Numbered from the stretch's first letter, positions 46,244-53,807 are shown. The stretch is DNA of 64,000 nucleotides from CAVQEG01 sp963711465 (GCA_963711465.1 CAVQEG010000003.1:124001-188000); one strand, 5' to 3'. Numbers and translations: made by a program. The notes: generated by a model from the letters alone, not told the origin.

Positions 46244-47683
46244 TCAGTTTGCTGATGCCAGCTGTTGACGCGCCCGCACGACGAGGCTTCTGATCTCCGG
46301 ATCGTCAATACTCTGGAATCGCCGCAATAGGTCTTCAAAGATCGAGTGGCCATCATTGCGGCGCGCAAGCTGAATCGTCAGTTCCGCTCGGTTGAACTGG
46401 TAACCTGCAAGCAGACGCAGGAGCACCGTTGCATTGTCATCGGACAGGTGCTCCCTCAACTCTTGGAATGAGCTGGACGAGTACCATCCGTGATTCAGGG
46501 ATTCCAACACGCCTGCGAGTTGATCATAATGTCTGAGCGCGCTATCCAGGTCCTTGCTCCGAAGGCACAATGCCGCCAATTGGAATTTTGACTTCGCCAT
46601 AATGAGGCACAGGTTCCAGTACTGTTCGGTAGTGACCCGACACTTTGGAAGGAGATCGCTGATTTGGCCAAACAGCATTGAATAGTAGTGTCCAGATGCC
46701 GTGCTCTCGCCCTGCGCCTCATAGGCAACAGCTAAATCCAAAACATTTTGAATGGTCTGATACAGGAACGATTGTCCCAACACTTTGCCGTGAAACCGCG
46801 CATCTATGCGCGATACATGTGGTTCGAGCAGAGCGATTCTATGCGCAGCGTCCGTACCCGGCTTGTGATGGACAAGGAATCGTATAAGGTATCCGCGGGT
46901 CAAGTAGGCTCGCTGGCTCTCGTATGAGGCGATCATTCGCATCACGTTCTCGGCCCGCCGCGATGCGGACGCGAAATCTCCCTCGTTGACGCAGTCTTGA
47001 ACTCTCTCGACTAATCTGTCCGCGGCGTCTAAGTCGTGTCCTTCCCGGATTCTCTTCTCGTCCTCGACTTCGGCATCTGAGGGCAAGGTGTATGTCGGCG
47101 ATACCAAGGAGAGTATCTCAGGACTGTGAAGTAGCTCATAGGCGAACTGACGCAGGTACACATGGTGCTGGTTCGCCGACGTACTTGGCGGACGCCCACC
47201 TCCAACGATTGTCATCTGACCCTCGATTAGCGATTCGTGGGCCGATTTCCGATTCGGATCGACATGGGCGCCGCCCTCTTTATTCGCCACTTCTAGTATG
47301 GCAAAGCGCCGGTTCGTTGTACCGTGTTGACGCGACGCCTGAACGGCCTCCTCCAACCATTCTTCAACCTCCACGAATCGTCGATGGCGAGACGTGCCAA
47401 ACGCCGGCCGCATGTTCCAGTTTCGATCGAATACGATGACTCCGCCCTCTGCGAAAAGCGCATCTGCGTCGGTCCCTGGCGGTGCCGTCGAGAGGAGTCG
47501 GATGTGCTTGGCGTTCAGGTGTTGGAGTAGCGAGGTACTGGAGCGCGTATCGTGCAGGAGGACACGCAGGACGACCGCGATGTCCCGCACCGCGTGACTT
47601 CCTCCGTCGTCGAAACGTCTCGCCGCATCATCCAAGCGGATGATTTGCGTGCGTAGCTCTTCCCGAAATTCGTTCTCGATCAT
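46244..47683 (-). CDS. Uncharacterised two-part protein: conserved N-domain plus helical repeats
   Basis: Residues 1-190 contain DIAVVLRVLLHDTRSSTSLLQHL. From memory, this segment recurs in a widespread uncharacterised protein family. Residues 195-479 are TPR-like helices (LAVAYEAQGESTASGHYYSML, ALRHYDQLAGVLESL). No catalytic motif is seen. Base composition is visibly more AT-rich than the flanking genes. The start overlaps the stop of a small HTH gene by four bases (ATGA), so the pair is coupled. It could be a phage lysogeny, defence or accessory function; the sequence does not decide. Confidence 0.82.
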   Translation of the reverse strand: MIENEFREELRTQIIRLDDAARRFDDGGSHAVRDIAVVLRVLLHDTRSSTSLLQHLNAKHIRLLSTAPPGTDADALFAEGGVIVFDRNWNMRPAFGTSRHRRFVEVEEWLEEAVQASRQHGTTNRRFAILEVANKEGGAHVDPNRKSAHESLIEGQMTIVGGGRPPSTSANQHHVYLRQFAYELLHSPEILSLVSPTYTLPSDAEVEDEKRIREGHDLDAADRLVERVQDCVNEGDFASASRRAENVMRMIASYESQRAYLTRGYLIRFLVHHKPGTDAAHRIALLEPHVSRIDARFHGKVLGQSFLYQTIQNVLDLAVAYEAQGESTASGHYYSMLFGQISDLLPKCRVTTEQYWNLCLIMAKSKFQLAALCLRSKDLDSALRHYDQLAGVLESLNHGWYSSSSFQELREHLSDDNATVLLRLLAGYQFNRAELTIQLARRNDGHSIFEDLLRRFQSIDDPEIRSLVVRARQQLASAN

Positions 47684-47931
47684 CGCGTCGTATGGCTGGT
47701 GATTGCCCAGAACCGATCCTCCGACACCTTCACCCCTAGTGCTCGAAGGAGCTTTGCCCGCGTTTCGTCGTATCGTGACGCCCCATCGTTGAGCGCGTAG
47801 GTCACGGCCATCGCCGACACGCCCGCGCGCCGTGCGAGTTCGGCGCGCGAGATACCTTCCGCTGCCAGCCGCTCCAGCAGAATCTGGTGAATCTCCTCGG
47901 ACGTGACGAACGTCGGTCTGCGCTTGCTCAT
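47680..47931 (-). CDS. Small XRE-type HTH regulator
   Basis: The 83-residue protein is almost entirely a helix-turn-helix of the Cro/C1 kind: EGISRAELARRAGVSAMAVT is the turn region, then NDGASRYDETRAKLLRALGV. It resembles the island protein at 50858-51103 in both core and C-terminal pattern, so the two are probably paralogues. It overlaps the downstream 479-residue gene by four bases and is preceded, seven bases away, by another leftward gene. It may be a repressor of the operon or of the phage. Confidence 0.88.
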   Translation of the reverse strand: MSKRRPTFVTSEEIHQILLERLAAEGISRAELARRAGVSAMAVTYALNDGASRYDETRAKLLRALGVKVSEDRFWAITSHTTR

Positions 47932-47938
47932 TCGGCCC

Positions 47939-48550
47939 TCAATTGAGTTCGGATGGTGTCATTCCTCGAGCCGACACGGACTCGGGTTCGCTGTTCGTCG
48001 CCGGCCTGTCGCCGGCGTCGGTCGTCGACCGCGCCACTGCCCCACTCTCCTCGTCCAGCGCGGTCGTGATCACGTCGCCCGCGATGCCCATGAACAGTTC
48101 GATATCCTTCGAGTGCCGCCACGCCATCTGCACAGCTTCCCACAGATCCTCGAGCGTTATGCGGTGACTCGGCCGACCATCAGCGTCCTCGCGTCGCCGG
48201 CGTCTAACGATCTCCTCCAGATACTGCTCGAGCCCGATCCACAGATCGCTACCCCATCGATGCCATGCGACGTGCAGCGCGAATCCGTGCTCGCGCCGCC
48301 AATGCCAGGAATACACCCAGCCGGCCGTCGTGTGTTTGAGTTCCGTCGCCCGATGTTCCATGCGCTCGGACGTCATGTCCGTCGTGTGTGTGTGCTTCAG
48401 ATGCACCCACCTGGTCCGCAGCTCGGCGTCCGCCTTCTCGTACGCCGCCGTGAACTCCTCGAATGACTCGGCCGTGAATCGCTGCTCGATCCGTGCCTCG
48501 TCCGTCAGTCGCAGGCGAAAGCCGCCTGCCGGCATATAGTGTTTTGCCAT
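47939..48550 (-). CDS. Phage-type protein of unknown function
   Basis: This 203-residue protein is charged and rich in His and Trp (VHLKHTHTTDMTSERMEHR, VYSWHWRREHGFALHVAWHR). Its C-terminal tail is disordered. GGAGAG eight bases before the ATG lies inside the end of the preceding gene, showing tight coupling with it. No family is recognised. It is the second gene of a four-gene leftward unit ending at 46244. Confidence 0.75.
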   Translation of the reverse strand: MAKHYMPAGGFRLRLTDEARIEQRFTAESFEEFTAAYEKADAELRTRWVHLKHTHTTDMTSERMEHRATELKHTTAGWVYSWHWRREHGFALHVAWHRWGSDLWIGLEQYLEEIVRRRRREDADGRPSHRITLEDLWEAVQMAWRHSKDIELFMGIAGDVITTALDEESGAVARSTTDAGDRPATNSEPESVSARGMTPSELN

Positions 48551-48553
48551 GGG

Positions 48554-48934
48554 TTATTCTCTCCAGTCGTGTGCGTCGATCACCGCCTTGCCGGATCCCC
48601 ACCCCGCCGGCCCCGGACGCGACATGAGCGCCGTCGCCAGGTCCTCGAGGCGATTGGGGTCGACGAGGAACGTCCAGAGCCGCATGTCGCCATCGGCGTC
48701 GAGGTCCTCGAGCCGCGTATCGAAGTCCGCAGCCAGCTCGTCGAATCGCGAGCGGAACGCCGCCCAGTCCTCCCGATCCTGCACCATCTCGAGGTTGACC
48801 GGAATGCAGACACGGAGGCGGTCACCCGCGTCCATCGCCACGCCCTCGCCGATGTGGTCGGCGGTCGAGATGTAGTGATTGATTGCGAAGAACAGGCGCC
48901 GAAGCGGCTGTGATCCTGATTGCACGTTCGTCAT
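48554..48934 (-). CDS. Phage-type protein of unknown function
   Basis: This 126-residue acidic protein has a conserved-looking core (VCIPVNLEMVQDREDWAAFR, then DMRLWTFLVDPNRLEDLATA). No family is recognised. Its stop is three bases from the next start. About 70 bases upstream lies a copy of the AATCAC-GGAG leader motif, so the operon may begin there. Confidence 0.72.
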   Translation of the reverse strand: MTNVQSGSQPLRRLFFAINHYISTADHIGEGVAMDAGDRLRVCIPVNLEMVQDREDWAAFRSRFDELAADFDTRLEDLDADGDMRLWTFLVDPNRLEDLATALMSRPGPAGWGSGKAVIDAHDWRE

Positions 48935-49003
48935 GCGTCGTTCGGTTGGTTACTGATGAGTGGCAGGAGCCACGCGACACGTCAGTCGAATGTATCTTGG
49001 TTG

Positions 49004-49036
49004 TCTCCAGTGATTGGAGCGCCCTCACTCGAGGGC
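49004..49036 (-). promoter_or_regulatory. Leader hairpin plus AATCACTGGAG motif, copy 4 (divergent)
   Basis: On the minus strand a GCCCTC/GAGGGC stem with a four-base loop (49021-49036) precedes TCCAATCACTGGAGA (49004-49018). The second motif is nearly identical to those before the genes at 49399, 50345 and 50669. Here the hairpin is changed and no start codon follows at the usual distance. Confidence 0.5.
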
Positions 49037-49087
49037 ACCGCACCCCTGCCGATCGTCACATCAGGCAGGGGTGCTCTGTCTCGCCCC

Positions 49088-49399
49088 CTACCGATGCCGC
49101 CACTCGCGTTCGTGCAGCTGCTGGTACGATTCGTCCGTCGTCTGCTCGAGCCACGCGGTGTCGAACCACTCCTCGAGTTCCGCCTTCGCGCATGGTGCGA
49201 ATCCGTGCTCGTCCCGGAATTCCTCCCACCTCGCGATCACGTACTGCCGACCACTTTGCTCCTGCTCGAAGCACGCGTCGTCAGGGTCATCGATGTAGGC
49301 ATTGAGCCCGGCACGCACAGCGTCCTCGACCGTCGCTTCACACCACGCTTCTGTGTCGATGACCGTGATAGCCGCTGCCGCGGCGATAGTCGTGTCCAT
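49088..49399 (-). CDS. Small acidic phage-type protein
   Basis: This 103-residue acidic protein (DAVRAGLNAYIDDPDDACFE, then WEEFRDEHGFAPCAKAELEE) is of unknown family. GGAG lies five bases before the ATG at 49399. An adjacent ATG at 49402 is too close to the ribosome-binding site. The leader contains stem-loop copy 3 (49424-49441). Confidence 0.72.
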   Translation of the reverse strand: MDTTIAAAAAITVIDTEAWCEATVEDAVRAGLNAYIDDPDDACFEQEQSGRQYVIARWEEFRDEHGFAPCAKAELEEWFDTAWLEQTTDESYQQLHEREWRHR

Positions 49400-49403
49400 C
49401 ATG

Positions 49404-49441
49404 TCTCCAGTGATTGAAGTGAACCGCGTCGTCACTCGCGG
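49404..49441 (-). promoter_or_regulatory. Leader stem-loop with AGTGACGA loop, copy 3
   Basis: On the minus strand the stem is CCGCG/CGCGG around the loop AGTGACGA (49424-49441), followed by CTTCAATCACTGGAGA (49404-49419). The loop equals that of copies 1 and 2, while the stem bases differ on both sides in a compensating way. Confidence 0.6.
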
Positions 49442-49511
49442 TGAGCTGTCTCGTCAGCGTCGGGAGCTCGTCCCCGGCGGACCGCCCGCAGGCGGTTTCG
49501 ACTGTCTCAGA

Positions 49512-50345
49512 TCACAATTCGCTCTCCACTCGGTCATAGCACTCCGGACACAGAGTGCCGAGTGACCCGCTCATCGCCAGCTCGCGCTCAATCGCCCGTC
49601 CGCAGGAGTAGCAGGTCGTTGGATGGTACTCGACAGCCGATTGTCTCGCCGCCGCCCGTGCCTCGTCTTCGGCCTGCTGCTGCCGGTCGATCGCCCGCCA
49701 ACGGAGGTTCGCAAGTCGATGCTCGATCGACCGCTCGACGCTGTACTCGGGTGGAAAGACCTGGAAGAACTTCACGTAGTAGCTGCCGGCAATCGCGTCG
49801 TCGGCCATCGGCTCAACGCCGTACTCGGCACACGCCTCACAATACGCCTCCCGCGACAGCGGCGAGTCGTACTTCCGGTGGACGGCGGACGCCTTCTCCC
49901 GCTCCGCCTGAATCTCCGGACCGATTTCGACTGCCAGCCGCACCGCCTGATCGAGATACGGCGTGATGAGCTCGAACGCGCGTCGTGCGTCGTCCATCGT
50001 GGGCAGCGCGTCCGTCTCATGCTCGAGGTCGAGCGTCACGACGTGGCGCGAAAACGCGCAGCCGTGCGCCTGCGGGGACTGGACGCTGACCGATACCGAT
50101 GGCGCGGGGCCGTGCTTCGTGCCGTCCGGCGCGATCCTCACACTCCCGGCGGATACGTGCACGATGACGTGCGCGGGATTCGTGGTCGGAATCGGTCCCC
50201 ACTGCTCCACCGTCTTATCACCTCGGTTCTGAAACGACGGGCTGTAGGGCCCGACCGACATCAGCCGTCCGCTGATCAGCACGTGCTGTCCGTTGCATTC
50301 GCGCCACTCGCCGTGGAAATACGACCGATCGATTCTGTTGTCCAT
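49512..50345 (-). CDS. Phage-type protein with C-terminal zinc ribbon
   Basis: The 277-residue protein ends in a likely zinc ribbon: CYSCGRAIERELAMSG, then LCPEC (two CxxC knuckles, 17 residues apart). The N-terminal 150 residues are beta-rich (RSYFHGEWRECNGQHVLISG) and the middle is helical with many Gln and Arg. Function is unknown, but nucleic-acid or protein binding is plausible. The start at 50345 follows AGGAGA and lies downstream of stem-loop copy 2. An upstream frame to 50384 would run through that stem-loop and is rejected. Confidence 0.8.
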   Translation of the reverse strand: MDNRIDRSYFHGEWRECNGQHVLISGRLMSVGPYSPSFQNRGDKTVEQWGPIPTTNPAHVIVHVSAGSVRIAPDGTKHGPAPSVSVSVQSPQAHGCAFSRHVVTLDLEHETDALPTMDDARRAFELITPYLDQAVRLAVEIGPEIQAEREKASAVHRKYDSPLSREAYCEACAEYGVEPMADDAIAGSYYVKFFQVFPPEYSVERSIEHRLANLRWRAIDRQQQAEDEARAAARQSAVEYHPTTCYSCGRAIERELAMSGSLGTLCPECYDRVESEL

Positions 50346-50350
50346 GGGTT

Positions 50351-50390
50351 TCTCCTGTGATTGGATTGTGAGCCGCCTCGTCACTGGCGG
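50351..50390 (-). promoter_or_regulatory. Leader stem-loop with AGTGACGA loop, copy 2
   Basis: CCGCC/GGCGG encloses AGTGACGA (50373-50390), then TCCAATCACAGGAGA (50351-50365) ends six bases before the ATG at 50345. It lies wholly between two genes. Confidence 0.6.
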
Positions 50391-50405
50391 GAGGTTCGGT
50401 GTGCG

Positions 50406-50669
50406 TCAGGCAGTTGTCAGGTGGCCGTCTGTCGTCATCCAGAACTCGGTTTCGAGCACGTCGCAGTCCAACGTCTCGAACACAACGCGACCGTCCTCAC
50501 GACGATATCCGCCACGGATGTATCTGCTGTTCATCTGCTCCAGAACCGCCTTAGGCAGACGGGAGGTCTCGAAAAAGGCGATGATCGCTTCTTCATCTTC
50601 TCCGTCCCGCGCAGCGTACACTGGTACTCTCGTGGCAAGCTCCTTCAGGAGTTCATTGCGTGTCGTCAT
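50406..50669 (-). CDS. Small phage-type protein
   Basis: This 87-residue protein has a helical start (MTTRNELLKELATRVPVYAA) and a beta-type second half (GRVVFETLDCDVLETEFWM). No family is recognised. It is the first gene after the consensus promoter at 50741-50771, and its leader carries stem-loop copy 1. Confidence 0.72.
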   Translation of the reverse strand: MTTRNELLKELATRVPVYAARDGEDEEAIIAFFETSRLPKAVLEQMNSRYIRGGYRREDGRVVFETLDCDVLETEFWMTTDGHLTTA

Positions 50670-50674
50670 GGTTT

Positions 50675-50718
50675 CACCTGTAATTGAAGGTCTATGGATT
50701 CCGCCTCGTCACTGGCGG
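50675..50718 (-). promoter_or_regulatory. Leader stem-loop with AGTGACGA loop, copy 1
   Basis: CCGCC/GGCGG encloses AGTGACGA (50701-50718), followed by CTTCAATTACAGGTG (50675-50689) and the ATG at 50669. It lies about 25 bases downstream of the promoter -7 box, so it is within the 5' leader RNA. Confidence 0.6.
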
Positions 50719-50740
50719 CGTTGTCTCTCTCAGACACTGA

Positions 50741-50771
50741 CAAAGATAAAGCGTTTACTATATACAGGCAA
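50741..50771 (-). promoter_or_regulatory. Consensus Bacteroidota-type promoter
   Basis: TTG (50771-50769) and TATCTTTG (50748-50741) are separated by exactly 20 bases, a full match to the TTG-N20-TAnnTTTG consensus. Just upstream lies CCCGAAAAATATTTT, an A/T tract also found before element D near 53900. It drives the leftward set from 50669. Confidence 0.75.
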
Positions 50772-50857
50772 GCAAAAAGTGACAGGCATCAAAATATTTT
50801 TCGGGTGGTAGGAAACCAGACGCCTTGTGTCCGGTTTCTGCATTGTGCGTCGTGCGG

Positions 50858-51103
50858 TCACTCGACACGCAGGTACGTGTCGTCGGCAAACCGCACGTCG
50901 CTCAACGCTTCAATTATCCGACGACGCATTCCGTCGTAATGCGGGTTCGGATCACGAAGCGCCTGGTTGACGGACGCGCGCGATATTCCGAGTCGCTGTG
51001 CGATCGACGCTTGTGTCTGGCCATCAGCCGCCAGCCGCGCCAGCTCGAGCAACTGACTGCGTGCGACGTACTGACCGCGATGGGTACCGAGCTTGCGTGA
51101 CAT
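50858..51103 (-). CDS. Small XRE-type HTH regulator
   Basis: The 81-residue protein has a helix-turn-helix core (GQTQASIAQRLGISRASVNQ) and an ending like that of the HTH protein at 47680 (NPHYDGMRRRIIEAL). GGAG five bases before the ATG at 51103 decides the start over a GTG two codons upstream. It is a candidate phage repressor or Cro-like protein. It stands between a terminator and the promoter region of the leftward small genes. Confidence 0.87.
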   Translation of the reverse strand: MSRKLGTHRGQYVARSQLLELARLAADGQTQASIAQRLGISRASVNQALRDPNPHYDGMRRRIIEALSDVRFADDTYLRVE

Positions 51104-51167
51104 GGGCACTCCGTGTACATTCGCAAACCAGCGTGTGGTTGCGCCGGATATGTGGTTATGAGAATGA

Positions 51168-51201
51168 GACGGGAGACCTCGAACGCTCGAGGTCTCCCGT
51201 C
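51168..51201 (-). terminator. Strong hairpin after the 51264 gene
   Basis: A perfect 15-base stem (51168-51182 with 51187-51201) has a four-base loop. It lies about 60 bases beyond the stop of the leftward gene at 51264. TCATTCTCAT follows on that strand. Confidence 0.7.
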
Positions 51202-51263
51202 GTCGTTCGGGCCGGAATGTACGGCGGCCGACCGTCAGCCAGTCGGCTGCCGTCCGGCCGCCG

Positions 51264-51599
51264 TTAGACGGCTGGCGGCCTGACCGGGATCAGTGTCCAG
51301 CACTCGGCTTCCCGCTCGCCATACATCCGCTGGAGGTCCTCCGCCATTCCCGTCGTCCGTGTGCCCTTGGCGGCCGCGTGGTCGACTACCGTCACCCGCT
51401 CGTCCTCCATCCCCTCTTCGTCAAACCACACACACGCACCCGGATACTGGCGAACGACCAGCTCCATCACGAGTGCGGCTTCCGCCCGCGTGAGGTGCTG
51501 CATCTGCCAGCTGTCGGCTGTCGTCCACTCGTCCGCCGTCTTCAGGCGCCAGATGATCTCCACTCCGTCAAACCGCGTGCTGTTGGTCGTGCTGTTCAT
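51264..51599 (-). CDS. Small phage-type protein
   Basis: This 111-residue protein includes GVEIIWRLKTADEWTTADSW and a helical LTRAEAALVMELVVRQYPG. No family is recognised. It is transcribed from element A (51650-51685) through a leader shared with two other island genes. Confidence 0.75.
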   Translation of the reverse strand: MNSTTNSTRFDGVEIIWRLKTADEWTTADSWQMQHLTRAEAALVMELVVRQYPGACVWFDEEGMEDERVTVVDHAAAKGTRTTGMAEDLQRMYGEREAECWTLIPVRPPAV

Positions 51600-51649
51600 T
51601 TCGTCCTCGTTTGGCTTGTGTTGTTTGGTCAGGTGTTTCCCTTAACCGT

Positions 51650-51685
51650 TGTACAATCATCACCCGATTCTGCCGCGTGAGACAA
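51650..51685 (-). promoter_or_regulatory. Island promoter element A
   Basis: On the minus strand TTGTCTC, nine bases, AATCGGG, then TGATGATTGTACA. Element parts and spacings are the same in copies B-F. An A8 tract lies about 25 bases upstream. The TTG and ATTG parts fit a Bacteroidota -33/-7 pair. It points at the gene at 51599. Confidence 0.65.
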
Positions 51686-51787
51686 GCGGAAAGTCACTGG
51701 CATTGGAGATTTTTTTTCGCTGGAATTGCGGCGGCAAACGACGACCGGGCGCCTGCCGCTCGCACGACAGACGCCCGGTCTGGTTGG

Positions 51788-52894
51788 CTACACGAGAACC
51801 GCATCCTCGTAGTCGACATCGGATTCCGACCGACGTGCGCGCTTCGTGACCGACCCGCTCGAGATCCGATTCCACCTGGCCGCCGGCAGCGCCGCCAGCT
51901 GTCCGCCCATTCGCTCGAGTTCCGTCGCCCGCTCGTAGTCGGCTACATCCTGCGAGTGCCGCGTGACGGCGTTCACCATTCCCCACTGCGAGAGGTCGCC
52001 GTCCTCAAACAGCCGCCGGAGTACGCCGCCCCGCTCGTCGTCCGTCAGGTCGAACGTGTTGGCAAGTGATTCGACTGCCTTCACCGGATCGCCGTCAATC
52101 GGCTTTCCCACCGTCTCCCGCGCCTGCTCGAGCAGCATGCGGAACGCCAGCTCGTCAAACGCCGCGCGAATCACGTCGCGAACCTTGAGCATGAACGCTC
52201 GTTCGTCGGCACGCAACGTCTCGTCTCGCAGTGCGTGCAGCACGCCGTCGTCCACGTCCCACGCTCGCCCCACGTGCTTTCTGCGGAGTGCTGTTGGCGC
52301 GATCATTCCGTTGAGGCACACGAGGCGGTAGAGGAAGGGCTCGACCTGCACACTGCCGGCACCGACCTCGCTGTTCGACAGCACGAGACCCGACTGAACA
52401 ACGTCACCCCGCACGATCTCTCCCTCGAGACGCGGGTTGACGATCTTGATGTACATCCGACGCGGCGTCAGCTCGCATGACTCGATTCGCATGTCGGCCG
52501 ACAACTCATCCAGCGCGACACTCGCGATCTCCCAGTTGTCGACCACGCGGTAGCGATTCGACAGCAGCGCCCGCACGTCGCCGTCCAGCGTTCGGACGAG
52601 ACGACGGTCGCCGGCGGCCGACAACCACGTGTTCACGTTGGTCGCCAGCAGATCCCGGTTCTCATCCCGCATCCGCGTGTAGTAGCGGCGCGGGATTCCG
52701 GTGTACGTCGCAAGCTGCGTGTGCGCGTAATCGGTCATGCCGTAGCGCCCCTGCGTCTGCAGCTCGAGTGCCGGACTGCCGTCGTCACCCTTCACCATCA
52801 GCATGTCCGACGTCGGGCACCGGAAATCGGACTTCGTCTCGCTCTGGCGGATCAATTCCTGCGCGAACTGCTCGCGCGTCTGGCCTGTCTTCAT
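51788..52894 (-). CDS. DUF932 phage/plasmid protein
   Basis: This 368-residue protein of the DUF932 (phage/plasmid-like) family is recognised by MTDYAHTQLATYTGIPRRYY near residue 52. Further pieces are RTLDGDVRALLSNRYRVVDN near 100 and LSNSEVGAGSVQVEPFLYRL near 170, with LVCLNGMI following. The family is abundant on phages and plasmids; its function is not established. The start at 52894 is the first Met. A hairpin lies 24 bases upstream, so expression may come from read-through or an unseen promoter. Confidence 0.88.
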   Translation of the reverse strand: MKTGQTREQFAQELIRQSETKSDFRCPTSDMLMVKGDDGSPALELQTQGRYGMTDYAHTQLATYTGIPRRYYTRMRDENRDLLATNVNTWLSAAGDRRLVRTLDGDVRALLSNRYRVVDNWEIASVALDELSADMRIESCELTPRRMYIKIVNPRLEGEIVRGDVVQSGLVLSNSEVGAGSVQVEPFLYRLVCLNGMIAPTALRRKHVGRAWDVDDGVLHALRDETLRADERAFMLKVRDVIRAAFDELAFRMLLEQARETVGKPIDGDPVKAVESLANTFDLTDDERGGVLRRLFEDGDLSQWGMVNAVTRHSQDVADYERATELERMGGQLAALPAARWNRISSGSVTKRARRSESDVDYEDAVLV

Positions 52895-52917
52895 GTCGGT
52901 AGTGGTTTTGAGAATGA

Positions 52918-52946
52918 ATGAGGGCCCCCGTGTTGGGGGCCCTCAT
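52918..52946 (-). terminator. Hairpin between the 52955 gene and the DUF932 gene
   Basis: ATGAGGGCCCCC (52918-52929) pairs perfectly with GGGGGCCCTCAT (52935-52946) around a five-base loop. It starts nine bases after the stop of the upstream leftward gene. GTTTTGAG-type sequence is weak, so some read-through is likely. Confidence 0.65.
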
Positions 52947-52954
52947 GGTTGGTG

Positions 52955-53269
52955 TTACGCGTCACGCTCGCCGTACTTCTCCAGACGGCGGTTCTGATCC
53001 GCCAGACGAAGCTTCAGCTTCAGTGCTGCATCGTACAGCTCCTTGCGTTGTGCCGGATCGGTCGTGGTTTCGAGCGACGCCATCAACTCGACCATCCGCT
53101 TCTGGTTGGCGGCGATGTTCGTCGTCAGCTTCTTGAACGACGCCTGACGACGGTTGCCGATACGTGCCTCCTTCATCACCTCCTTCTCGCCTTCCAGCTT
53201 TGCCATTGCCTCGGCAAACGCGTCGTTGTTCACCGTGTCGTTCGTGCGAGTGTTCTTCGTGCTAGCCAT
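52955..53269 (-). CDS. Small helical phage-type protein
   Basis: This 104-residue, highly charged and mostly helical protein has a probable coiled coil (EAMAKLEGEKEVMKEARIG, QKRMVELMASLETTTDPAQR). No family is recognised. The frame is open far upstream, but that part lies in the promoter/leader B region, so the ATG at 53269 is used. Confidence 0.78.
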   Translation of the reverse strand: MASTKNTRTNDTVNNDAFAEAMAKLEGEKEVMKEARIGNRRQASFKKLTTNIAANQKRMVELMASLETTTDPAQRKELYDAALKLKLRLADQNRRLEKYGERDA

Positions 53270-53348
53270 TGTCGTACCTCGAAAGGTTTGTGTGTGAGTG
53301 TGGGGTCGTTTGCCCCGTGTCTGTCGGTAAGGTGTTTCCCTTAACCGT

Positions 53349-53384
53349 TGTACAATCATCACCCGATTTGCGTTCGTGAGACAA
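53349..53384 (-). promoter_or_regulatory. Island promoter element B
   Basis: TTGTCTC, nine bases, AATCGGGTGATGATTGTACA on the minus strand, with T/A tracts upstream. The leader downstream (GGTTAAGGGAAACACCT) is the same as at A and D. It points at the gene at 53269. Confidence 0.65.
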
Positions 53385-53461
53385 GAGGTTTTTTCACGTC
53401 CGCAGGATTTTTTTTTCAAAGACCGGATTGGCAGGGTTGGGAGTCGCGTCGTGTTTGACGC

Positions 53462-53497
53462 TGTACAATCATCACCCGATTCCAATGCGCGAGACAA
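53462..53497 (-). promoter_or_regulatory. Island promoter element C
   Basis: The same element (TTGTCTC-N9-AATCGGGTGATGATTGTACA) on the minus strand, 113 bases upstream of B. The AAGGGAAACACCT leader is absent. No gene starts between C and B. Confidence 0.6.
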
Positions 53498-53546
53498 GAG
53501 ACACGCGAGATGTTTTTTCGACGTAGTTCCTTCGGCATCCGACAAC

Positions 53547-53576
53547 GGCGGGAGCCGAATGCCGTCGGCTCCCGCC
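53547..53576 (-). terminator. Hairpin after the 53586 gene
   Basis: GGCGGGAGCCGA (53547-53558) pairs perfectly with TCGGCTCCCGCC (53565-53576) with a six-base loop. It starts ten bases beyond the leftward gene's stop. Confidence 0.65.
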
Positions 53577-53585
53577 CGTCGTCCG

Positions 53586-53807
53586 TCATACTCGGCCGAT
53601 CGGCACGCTGCAATCGTTGTCGATGTCCCGCACTCCGTACTCCGTACACGTCACGCAGAACGTAGCGTCCGCAACGTCCGCCGTCATCCGACGTGCAAGC
53701 CGATCGAGTACCGGCTGCACGCGCTTTGCCAGCCGTCCGACGTACTGCAATACCGCCTGCCGACTACCGCTGTCGATCGTGATTGCGATTCGTACTTCGT
53801 ACTGCAT
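53586..53807 (-). CDS. Small phage-type protein
   Basis: This 73-residue protein (VRIAITIDSGSRQAVLQYVG, RLARRMTADVADATFCVTC) has two closely spaced cysteines. No family is recognised. It is expressed from element D through the shared leader and ends at its own hairpin. Confidence 0.7.
   Translation of the reverse strand: MQYEVRIAITIDSGSRQAVLQYVGRLAKRVQPVLDRLARRMTADVADATFCVTCTEYGVRDIDNDCSVPIGRV

Larger units (their letters stand above)
53270..53585. other. Gap with tandem promoter elements B and C
   Basis: This 316-base gap contains two same-direction promoter elements, a GGGG/CCCC mini-hairpin in the leader of B and a terminator-like hairpin at 53547-53576. No coding frame between C and B is convincing. 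Confidence 0.5.
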
